35,713 bases of DNA. Source: a virus. The stretch is from positions 1-35,713 of the IMG/VR virus record IMGVR_UViG_3300044808_000083; one strand, 5' to 3'. This document shows positions 29,159 through 35,713 of this stretch, in pieces. The position numbers were made by a program, and so were the translations under genes. The notes under the pieces were generated by a model, which saw only the letters and a program-made list of their open reading frames with translations, had not been told where the DNA came from and did not search any database. Numbering within the stretch: the first letter of the stretch is position 1; each line of letters opens with the position of its first letter.

Positions 29159-29839
29159 ATGAGCAATGAAAAATTCCTCAGCGACATCCGCTCAGCCCTC
29201 GCGGCCCTTACGGAAGCCGACCCATATTTCAGCGACATCCCCGTGATCACCGAGCGCTTGAAAGATATCCAGGGCCGCATCGATCGCATCGTCGGCACGG
29301 CCGGCGGCATCGCTCTCATCCTGGTCACGCCCATTGTTGGCGGTGTCTTGCCGAACGTGCGCGGCGCGAATTTCACCGGCATCAAGATCGTCGGTCGCGT
29401 CCTCGAGAACACCACCCGCAACACTACCGGCAAGGAAGCGCTCGACGTGGCCATCTACACGGCCGCGCTCTGGTCGCAGCTGAAGCCCGATTCTCTCGCC
29501 GCCTCCTTGAAACCCGACGAGCCCACCATCGTCCTCGGCAACGATCCGAAGTTCCTCAGCTACGACATTCTCTTCTCCACTGAAGGCGGCACCGCGATCG
29601 AGATCCCGAAACTCGCCGACGTCACGCTCGACGCCAGCGACCTCAACGCTATCGAGCTCGAGCACGCCACGCCAGGCGCCGCGATTTTCTTCACCACGAA
29701 CAACACTCTGGCAGCGCCCCGCAATCCCGCTGCATCCCTCTTTCAGGAACCATTCGGCGCAGATTCCGACACCGTTCTCCGCGCCCGCGCCTGGCTCCCC
29801 GGTTACCTCCCGTCCACCGAGCTCCGCGTCACCCTGTGA
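29159..29839 (+). CDS. gp37/tail-terminator-like protein with chitobiase-like C-terminus
   Basis: A 226-residue protein. Residues 1-155 fit the gp37 (DUF1834) type: an N-terminal helix, a long strand and helix core (GIALILVTPIVGG), GREVLENTTRN-like segment and VAIYTAALWSQL. From about 160 the sequence (ATPGAAIFFTTNNTLAAPR, then TVLRARAWLPGYLPS) resembles the C-terminal beta-sandwich of chitobiase (CHB_HEX_C / Fn3-like). It is probably the tail terminator, with the extra sandwich exposed. The start has a GGAGG eight bases upstream. Confidence 0.65.
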   Translation: MSNEKFLSDIRSALAALTEADPYFSDIPVITERLKDIQGRIDRIVGTAGGIALILVTPIVGGVLPNVRGANFTGIKIVGRVLENTTRNTTGKEALDVAIYTAALWSQLKPDSLAASLKPDEPTIVLGNDPKFLSYDILFSTEGGTAIEIPKLADVTLDASDLNAIELEHATPGAAIFFTTNNTLAAPRNPAASLFQEPFGADSDTVLRARAWLPGYLPSTELRVTL

Positions 29840-29855
29840 ACTTTTTCCCCTCCGA

Positions 29856-29904
29856 CAATCTGCAATCTGAAATCTGCAATCTGAAATCTGCAATCTGAAA
29901 TAAT
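29856..29904. repeat. Heptamer array (caatctg/aaatctg) before tail tube gene
   Basis: Seven 7-bp units; the longest run of one word in the window. It ends three bases before the tail tube start at 29908, with no ribosome binding site. Confidence 0.95.
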
Positions 29905-29907
29905 CCT

Positions 29908-31134
29908 ATGGCATCCATCATCGATCGTCTCGTCGTTTCCCGCGGTCCCGCAATGATCACTCATCGCGGCGGCTTCTTCTTCACCAAGGAAGATCTTGTC
30001 ATCGAGCTCAACAAGGAAACCAAAGCGATGCCCAGCGCCGCTTTCGGTCCGCTCACCGAAGTGAACCAGGGCGTCAAAGCCACCGCCAAATTCCGGCCGG
30101 TCGGCGAGTTCGAGCATCTCTCCGTCCTCTGGCCTTACGCTTCCACGCCGGTGGGGAGTTCCATCTTCGGCGATGACGATTATCCGCTCCTCATCCAGCC
30201 GATCGATGACACCCAGCAGCAGTGCCGTTTCAAGGCGGCAGCCGTTTCCAAAATGCCCGATCTCTTTTTCACCGCGACCGATACGCTGATCGGCGACGTC
30301 GAATTCCAGATGGTCGGCGCCAACAACGTCGCCGTCGACAATGCCGATCGTCTCTTCGTCTTCGAGGAAAACGCCATCGATCCGGAAGCGTTGCCTTACG
30401 ATCCGGACGCGCTCCTGGTCCAGGCCTATCAAAACCGCTGGCTCTCCGGCGGCACCTGGCTCCCATCTTATGACGGCAACGCCGCCACCGGAGGCGCCCT
30501 CGATTTCGATGATGACGCCGCCACCGTGCAGGCAAAGCTGCGCACCATCGCGTTCATCGACGACGTCGTCGTCACCGGCAATTACACGGACGGCTTCACC
30601 GTCACCGATCCCGACAACGATATCGACGCCGCGGATTTCGCCGCGGTCCTCACCGACATGCCTGGCGGAATGAGTCTTCGCGCCGATCAGGTCAGCGCTC
30701 GCGTCGTTCTCCTTCGCCTCTTCCCCTGGGCGAACTTTGTCGCGCGCGAAGGCATGAAAGCCTCCTTCACTCTCAAAGTCACCGAAGACGTCAGTGACGC
30801 GATCGGGCATTACGATTCCGCCTTCTCGGAGCTCGGCATCGTCGTTTCCGGAATGCCCCAGGGCATGAGCGAGGAAGCCGCCATGGCCGCTGCTCGAGTC
30901 CAGGGCGCTCTCTCCGTTCGCGGCACTCGTCTCAGCACCGGCGCCCATGATCTCGATATCTTTGGCGACGGTGTTTTCTTCCGGCTCTACGGCGCGAACA
31001 TTCGCAAAACCGGCCTCGTTTATTCGAGCACCAAACAGCGCGTCCCTTCTCTCGAGTGGGTTGCCAGCCGCACCGCCGCGTCTGGTGGCGGCGTTTCCCC
31101 TCTCTTCTACATCGGCACCGCCGCGCCAGCATAG
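29908..31134 (+). CDS. Tail tube protein
   Basis: A 408-residue strand-rich protein. The core (RGPAMITHRGGFFFTKEDLVIE, then GFTVTDPDNDID and FFRLYGANIRKTGLVYSSTKQRVPSLEW) fits a siphovirus tube protein. An inserted module (about 188-260, DFDDDAATVQAKLRTIAF, GNYTDGFTV) resembles domains found in phage tube extensions. It is followed by a small gene and the tape measure, which is the usual order. It is longer than many tube proteins because of the insert. Confidence 0.75.
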   Translation: MASIIDRLVVSRGPAMITHRGGFFFTKEDLVIELNKETKAMPSAAFGPLTEVNQGVKATAKFRPVGEFEHLSVLWPYASTPVGSSIFGDDDYPLLIQPIDDTQQQCRFKAAAVSKMPDLFFTATDTLIGDVEFQMVGANNVAVDNADRLFVFEENAIDPEALPYDPDALLVQAYQNRWLSGGTWLPSYDGNAATGGALDFDDDAATVQAKLRTIAFIDDVVVTGNYTDGFTVTDPDNDIDAADFAAVLTDMPGGMSLRADQVSARVVLLRLFPWANFVAREGMKASFTLKVTEDVSDAIGHYDSAFSELGIVVSGMPQGMSEEAAMAAARVQGALSVRGTRLSTGAHDLDIFGDGVFFRLYGANIRKTGLVYSSTKQRVPSLEWVASRTAASGGGVSPLFYIGTAAPA

Positions 31135-31200
31135 GTCCCGTATGTCCTATGAGTCCCATTCCGCTCGATGACCTCCTGCCTGCGAACTCCGACCTCTGGT
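31132..31200. repeat. Nonamer plus heptamer array (taggtccNN; ctccgacct)
   Basis: Nonamers taggtcccg, tatgtccta and tgagtccca overlap the tail tube stop; after a short spacer come heptamer-like units (actccga, cctctg) up to the next start. The same two-part structure occurs at 33497-33561. Confidence 0.85.
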
Positions 31201-31639
31201 GAAAATCACAGTTTCACCGATCGTCGCCGGCAGTCCCAACACTTGGGGCACCGCGATCGTTCTCGCTTCCGGCGCCGGCCAATATCCTGAGGGTCTTTCT
31301 CTCGACGGCAAACACGTCATCGACGTCGTTCAGCCGATCGGCGCTTCCTTCATCGATCTCTTCGATCGCGGTGGACGCTCCCACACCATCGCCTTCCGCG
31401 TCCCTTTCGAGCACGCCGACATCGAGACCTCCCAGGAGAAGCTGCTGAACCTCAGCGCCACGCTTCCAGGAAAGGGCCTTCTCCGTTTCTATTGCGACCC
31501 GGCAGCGCTCAGCACCATGAGCTATTGCGCGATCGCCGGTCTTCCCACTTTTCGTCTCGTCCAGGAGGGCGTTCGCACTCTCCTCCAGTTCTCCTTCATT
31601 TGCGGCGCGGTTCTTACCGAAGACCCCGCCGCTCCCTGA
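31199..31639 (+). CDS. Tail assembly-position protein, GTG start
   Basis: A 146-residue strand-rich protein (ITVSPIVAGSPNTWGTAIVLASG, later LLRFYCDPAALSTM). It sits between tube and tape measure, where tail-assembly chaperones are usually encoded, but no frameshift site is evident and the sequence looks structural. The GTG start at 31199 abuts a repeat with no Shine-Dalgarno sequence; the true start could be slightly further in. Confidence 0.55.
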   Translation: MKITVSPIVAGSPNTWGTAIVLASGAGQYPEGLSLDGKHVIDVVQPIGASFIDLFDRGGRSHTIAFRVPFEHADIETSQEKLLNLSATLPGKGLLRFYCDPAALSTMSYCAIAGLPTFRLVQEGVRTLLQFSFICGAVLTEDPAAP

Positions 31640-31642
31640 TCC

Positions 31643-33496
31643 ATGGCCGACAAAAACTTCGAGATCCGGATCACCACGCCGGCCGACACCACTGGCGTCG
31701 GCAAAACCAAGGCCGATCTCGCGTCTCTCGAGACTCAGGCCATCAAGACCGGCGCCGCCGTCAACCGCGCCACTGGATCCGGGATCCTTCCCGGCCGGGC
31801 CGAACCTTCCGCGGCCGAGCTCGAGCGTCGCTTCCGCGAAGGCCCCATCGGCGGTGGCGGTCCTTCCGCGCCGCCACCTGGGCCCGGTGGCGCGGGCTCC
31901 ATCGGCGGTTTCGCCGGCGCCGCCATCGCCGCGACGGCTCTCTATAACACTCTCTCCGAGATCTCCGCCGAGCACGAGCGCATCGAGAAAGAGATCCTTA
32001 AACAGAACGAAGGCCTCAACAAACAGATCGGGGCCTGGAAAGAAATCGCCCGCGAAGCTCGTGATGCCGGCGACGTCACGGGCCTTGCCGAGAAGATGCT
32101 TCCGCAGCTCGACGCTGCATCCGCAAAGCTGCGCGAGGTCCATGCCCAGGAGCTCACCTGGTTCCAGTCGATCAAGGAATCGCTTCTCACTGTCTCCACT
32201 TACGTAGGCTCCGGCGGCGTCGAAGCCTGGACGCCTTACACCGACAACCTCCAGGCTGCGATCACCGCCCAGGAGCAATTCAAACAGACCGTCGTCGCGT
32301 CGACTGGCGAAATGATCCAGGCCGCTCAATCCGCAGAGGCCGCCTGGGCCCGCGTCCAGATGCGGCCGCTCGCTGATGGCGTCGCCGAATACACCGCCAG
32401 GGTCGCTGCCCTGAAAAATATTCTGGCTGGTCTCGACAAGTCCACCGAGGAAGGCCAGCGCGCCTTTGTCGACTACGGCAAGATGCTCGACGACGCGACG
32501 GAGAAGCTAAAGCTCCTCACCACCGCCCAATCGAAGCTCACCGAGGAAAGCTCCAAACTCGAGGCTGAGCTCAACAAAATAAACTTCGAGAAGCTCGCGC
32601 CCGAGGATCAGGTCAAGGAGCTCACCAACGACATCTACAGCGCCAGTGAAAAGCTTCGCCAGCTGGGAATCGAGTCCGGCACCGTCAAAGATGCCTTTGA
32701 CGCCACCAAAGGGGTGACGAGTGCGTGGGCGGTCGAAGTGCGCGAAGTCGCCCTCGAGATGGCGCGCCTCCAGGGCAACGTCGACAAGACAAACAAATCC
32801 ATCTCCGACAACGCCGCGAAATCCGCTGAGACCTCAGCCAAAGAAAAGCAGCGTGCCGCAGAAGCTATTTCCGCAATCCAGCAGGCCACCGCGATCGAGA
32901 AAGCCCGTCTTTCCGGCAATGATGAACTCGCCGCGAAGCTCGAGCGCCAGCGCGATCTCCAGCAGGCCATCAACAACCTCATTGCCGCCGGCGTCTCCGC
33001 CGAGCAGGCCAAAGCCCTCGCCATCGAGCATCAAAACACGAAGCTTGCTCAGCAGGAAGCTCAGCAGGACGCCGCCGCTGCCAAAGCAGCAGCAGACGGC
33101 AAATCCAAACACTTCGACCTTTCCGGCCGCGACATCACCGAGGATCCATTCGATTCGGCCGGCAAACTTTCCCGCACTCATCACTCCGATCTCGACGAGC
33201 TCGAACGCGGCGATCGCGCCTTCCGCAAACGCTTCGAGCCCCCCGGCCAGCGTGATCGCGGCCCTCAGGACGCCGGCGGCAAAGGCGACGGCGAAGCGGC
33301 CGGCGCCCTGAAAGAAACAGGCGACAAAGTCGGCGGCGAAGCCCAGAAGATCGAAGCCGCAGTCAAAGATATGGAAGGCAAGATCGTCGGCGGCCTCGGC
33401 CAGGTTTCCAGCGCCATCCAGTCGGCCGGCGCCAACATCGAGGCCCGCTTCACCGCCATCGAAGGCGAGATCTCGAACCTCTGGGCCGCCATATGA
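31643..33496 (+). CDS. Tape measure protein
   Basis: A 617-residue protein. Its N-terminus (FEIRITTPADTTGVGKTKADLASLETQAI) is typical, followed by a Gly/Pro-rich segment and a hydrophobic stretch (about 90-108, IGGFAGAAIAATALYNTL), then long coiled coils (about 110-480) and an acidic, Ala-rich end. It would set tail length, about 90 nm by the usual 1.5 angstrom per residue rule, and it travels through the tail into the host membrane. No peptidoglycan hydrolase motif is seen. It starts four bases after the previous stop. Confidence 0.85.
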   Translation: MADKNFEIRITTPADTTGVGKTKADLASLETQAIKTGAAVNRATGSGILPGRAEPSAAELERRFREGPIGGGGPSAPPPGPGGAGSIGGFAGAAIAATALYNTLSEISAEHERIEKEILKQNEGLNKQIGAWKEIAREARDAGDVTGLAEKMLPQLDAASAKLREVHAQELTWFQSIKESLLTVSTYVGSGGVEAWTPYTDNLQAAITAQEQFKQTVVASTGEMIQAAQSAEAAWARVQMRPLADGVAEYTARVAALKNILAGLDKSTEEGQRAFVDYGKMLDDATEKLKLLTTAQSKLTEESSKLEAELNKINFEKLAPEDQVKELTNDIYSASEKLRQLGIESGTVKDAFDATKGVTSAWAVEVREVALEMARLQGNVDKTNKSISDNAAKSAETSAKEKQRAAEAISAIQQATAIEKARLSGNDELAAKLERQRDLQQAINNLIAAGVSAEQAKALAIEHQNTKLAQQEAQQDAAAAKAAADGKSKHFDLSGRDITEDPFDSAGKLSRTHHSDLDELERGDRAFRKRFEPPGQRDRGPQDAGGKGDGEAAGALKETGDKVGGEAQKIEAAVKDMEGKIVGGLGQVSSAIQSAGANIEARFTAIEGEISNLWAAI

Positions 33497-33561
33497 TAGG
33501 TCCCATCCGTCCCATTAGTCCTATTCCCTCTGACTTCCGACCTCCGATCTCCGACCTCTGA
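33497..33561. repeat. Nonamer plus heptamer array (taggtccca; cctccga)
   Basis: Nonamers taggtccca, tccgtccca, ttagtccta, then heptamers cttccga, cctccga, tctccga, cctctga that run directly into the next ATG. It is the twin of 31132-31200. Confidence 0.9.
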
Positions 33562-34895
33562 TGTCCGCTCCCTATTCCATCTACGCCGGTGCCTCGAACC
33601 TGGGCACGCTTGACGCCCTCCGCTGCAGCCGCGCGCTCGTCACCACTACCGCCCAGGGCAACGACCTCATGGAGCTCACCGTCTCGCGCGACATCGCGGC
33701 CGCCATGCCTTTCACGCCGCTCGCTCGCCATAAGCTCGTCGATAGCGAAGGCGATACGCGCTTCGTCGGATGGTTGCTCGAGCCGCCCCGCCGCGCCGCT
33801 GGTTCGCGCCACGAGCACATCTACCGCTTCAGCGGTCCCTGGGCCACGTTCCTCGATCGCACAATCTTCCGGCAGACCTCACAGTTTCCCGTTCACGAGG
33901 AGGGCGAAGAGCCGACGACGATGCCGCTCTCCCTCATCCTCTTGAACTACCGGATCGGCACCGGCGGCGTCGGCATCAAGGCCCAGATCGAGGAGGCGCT
34001 CGACTACGCGAAGGACGCTTGCGGCGATCTCTTCAATTACAACACCACCGCGCTCCCCACCGTCATCCCGCCCGCCGACGAGCAGGCCGATCGCACCGTC
34101 TCCGAGATCGTCCGCAGCCAAATGCGTTGGTGCCCCGGCGTCAGCTGCTATTGGAATTATCCCACCGATGGCGGCGTGCCGGTCCTCACCTTCGTCGCCG
34201 CGCCCACCACGAAGACCATCGACATCCAGGACACCAACGTCACCGGTTTCATCGGCCATCCGCGCTACGATCTTCTCATCCCCAAGGTGCGGCTCGAATA
34301 CCTCACCGAGATCTCCGAAGTCGCCGCGCCTACCGAAGAGGAACCCGATGCCACCGCGAAGATCTGGACCTTGATCGGCGTCGACGAATCCACCGAGGCG
34401 AATGGCGCGTTCGGCGCGGTCGAGCACACCGTCGTCCTCCTCAAATATAACGGCACCCTGCAGGACGCTCCCGTCGGCCTCGCCGCTCAGTTGCATGCTC
34501 CCTACAAAACCCTTTCCACCGAGCTCGCCTGGCAGCGGCACGGCGCCGAGGTCGATTGGGTCGATCATCCCGCGGCCGCTAAGTGGAACGTCACCGGCGC
34601 CGGCAGCGCGTTCACCGCCTCCGAGGGCGTTTGCCAGGCCATCGTCCGCGATCTGCACACCGGCACCGTCGCCTATAAGTGCGGCCCGCCCTCGCACCTC
34701 GGCCTGAACGACCTGCTCGCCTTGCTCCGCATCAATCGCAAACGCTCCAGCAACAATCAGAGCGACGGCTTCGAAGGTTCAAGCGAAGGCGAAGGTGAAG
34801 GCGACGGAGAGCTCGAGGAAGTCACCGGCGCCGTCAACGGCGTCCCCTCCACTCTCCAGGTAATGACCGACGGCAACGGCTGGACGGCGATCTAA
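33561..34895 (+). CDS. Tail-tip/baseplate hub-like protein
   Basis: A 444-residue protein. It follows the tape measure and has a strand-rich N-terminal half (RFVGWLLEPPRRAAGS, YRFSGPWATFLD) of the kind seen in distal tail and hub proteins. A low-complexity acidic segment (EGSSEGEGEGDGELEE) near the C-terminus precedes VTGAVNGVPSTLQVMTDGNGW. It may be the hub that opens the tail. Enzymatic motifs are not visible. Confidence 0.55.
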   Translation: MSAPYSIYAGASNLGTLDALRCSRALVTTTAQGNDLMELTVSRDIAAAMPFTPLARHKLVDSEGDTRFVGWLLEPPRRAAGSRHEHIYRFSGPWATFLDRTIFRQTSQFPVHEEGEEPTTMPLSLILLNYRIGTGGVGIKAQIEEALDYAKDACGDLFNYNTTALPTVIPPADEQADRTVSEIVRSQMRWCPGVSCYWNYPTDGGVPVLTFVAAPTTKTIDIQDTNVTGFIGHPRYDLLIPKVRLEYLTEISEVAAPTEEEPDATAKIWTLIGVDESTEANGAFGAVEHTVVLLKYNGTLQDAPVGLAAQLHAPYKTLSTELAWQRHGAEVDWVDHPAAAKWNVTGAGSAFTASEGVCQAIVRDLHTGTVAYKCGPPSHLGLNDLLALLRINRKRSSNNQSDGFEGSSEGEGEGDGELEEVTGAVNGVPSTLQVMTDGNGWTAI

Positions 34896-34897
34896 CG

Positions 34898-35713
34898 ATG
34901 GGCGATCGCGTAGCCATTATCGGCGGGAGCACCTCCGGCCGGGATCACTTCCCGCACCCGGTCATTAATGTGCCAGCTCCATACGCCACGGGACCGCGAA
35001 CGAACTTTGCGTGCACGCCCTCCATTGAGTCGATGTGCCGGCTGTTCTATTTGCCGAGGCGATGGTCTGTCACCATCAATTATGTGTTAGTGGCGGAGCC
35101 GAGTTTCAGCCGGGCGACAACGATCTCTTTTAACGCCTCTCCCCGTGCTTACACGGATTACGACGACCCAGGGACAGCTTTCGTTCCCTCTCGCGAAAGC
35201 GATCTTGTTCTCCCACGCTATGGGCTCGGATTCTCTTGGGAGGACGTAAATGGGGCTCCCGAGTGGAGCACCGATCCAGCGCAGGCGTCATTGACGGAAG
35301 TCACCGATTACGTGTCCGACAACGAAACAGTCGCGGATGAAGAATATCTTTATGATTTGTTTGTCTCATACCCCAACCCCAGGTGGGCAGATGGAGCCCT
35401 TAGTTTTGAGATTTCTCTGTTCGCTTCCATAGCTGGCGTGAGCCGTGCCGTAACCGCAGGCGGGGGCGGAGTTATTGATGAACCGGAGACAGACGGAGTT
35501 GAGATAGGGGCGCTGACGCTACCGGAAGGCATTGTAATTCCCATCTTCGGCACCGACGATGCTTTTAGGGTGGATGAGTTCAACATAGACATCACGCCCA
35601 TAGAATATTGGCCCTACGCCACCAAAGGAGATCCCGACGCCGATCCGCCAGTCCCGAGCGTCCCCGTTTACGACACCGCCACCGGCGCCCAGCTCGCGGA
35701 TCCGTTGTCATGA
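34898..35713 (+). CDS. Tail-tip or fibre protein
   Basis: A 271-residue protein, mainly strands and loops (SMCRLFYLPRRWSVTINYVLV, GALSFEISLFASIAGVS), ending in an acidic, Pro-rich segment (DPDADPPVPSVPVYD). It has less GC-rich codon use than its neighbours, as is usual for rapidly exchanged tail-tip or receptor-binding genes. The stop codon is the last three bases of the window. Genes beyond are not visible. Confidence 0.5.
   Translation: MGDRVAIIGGSTSGRDHFPHPVINVPAPYATGPRTNFACTPSIESMCRLFYLPRRWSVTINYVLVAEPSFSRATTISFNASPRAYTDYDDPGTAFVPSRESDLVLPRYGLGFSWEDVNGAPEWSTDPAQASLTEVTDYVSDNETVADEEYLYDLFVSYPNPRWADGALSFEISLFASIAGVSRAVTAGGGGVIDEPETDGVEIGALTLPEGIVIPIFGTDDAFRVDEFNIDITPIEYWPYATKGDPDADPPVPSVPVYDTATGAQLADPLS

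Noticed and set aside
29803-32329. Long minus-strand frames antisense to tail tube and tape measure genes
   Set aside because: Gly/Asp/Arg-rich antisense translations; the sense genes are well supported by position and pattern.

Overview
This window is most of a transposable (Mu-like) temperate phage or prophage with a long, sheathless (siphovirus-type) tail. A DDE transposase (7947-9875), a MuB-like ATPase (6878-7984), a Gam-like DNA-end protector (5654-6220) and a possible GemA-like protein show the Mu-type replication strategy. The head genes follow the Mu order: DUF2730-like, gp26-like, DUF3486-like small terminase, TerL, DUF935-type portal, MuF, gpG-like, scaffold, major capsid, gp36-like, gp37-like. 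They are followed by a tail tube, a 617-residue tape measure and tail-tip proteins, with no sheath. The window opens and closes on gene ends, and neither phage terminus is visible. High GC and the many 7- to 9-bp tandem repeat arrays suggest a Verrucomicrobiota-type soil host (Chthoniobacter/Udaeobacter-like); this is inference.

Layout: (1) 12456 down to 1 is one leftward early operon of about 29 small, tightly coupled genes (ATGA, GTGA or TAATG overlaps). It runs from a Ner-like regulator through HTH proteins, transposase, MuB, Gam, a J-domain protein, zinc ribbons, GemA-like and HNH-like proteins to ASCH and winged-helix proteins; one gene (380-661) points the other way. (2) 12457-12479 is a 23-bp divergent control region between the Ner-like gene and an XRE repressor, with a recognisable early promoter and palindromic operators. 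(3) 12480-13881 is a rightward lysogenic unit: repressor, a ribbon-helix-helix-like protein and a GYF_2-like membrane protein. (4) 13980-14738 is a leftward thymidylate kinase. (5) 15042-16403 is the lysis cassette. (6) 16400-35713 is the rightward morphogenesis operon.

The most unusual features are in the head cluster. The major capsid gene (24731-26206) is open for 491 codons. Its last ~300 residues look like a capsid protein, but they follow a Sec signal peptide and a domain with three hydrophobic segments. The next two genes, a structural-type protein and an SGNH hydrolase, also begin with clear signal peptides, and no prohead protease was recognised. This suggests a membrane- or envelope-linked step in head assembly or decoration.

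The second unusual feature is a set of heptamer, octamer and nonamer repeat arrays. They occupy many late-gene junctions, often in place of a ribosome binding site, and are also inserted in frame in portal, MuF and several early proteins. Four small genes shorter than 60 codons with coupled starts or stops (3923-4102, 15715-15855, 17373-17513, 18088-18258) are also annotated, as is a fifth at 11743-11898.
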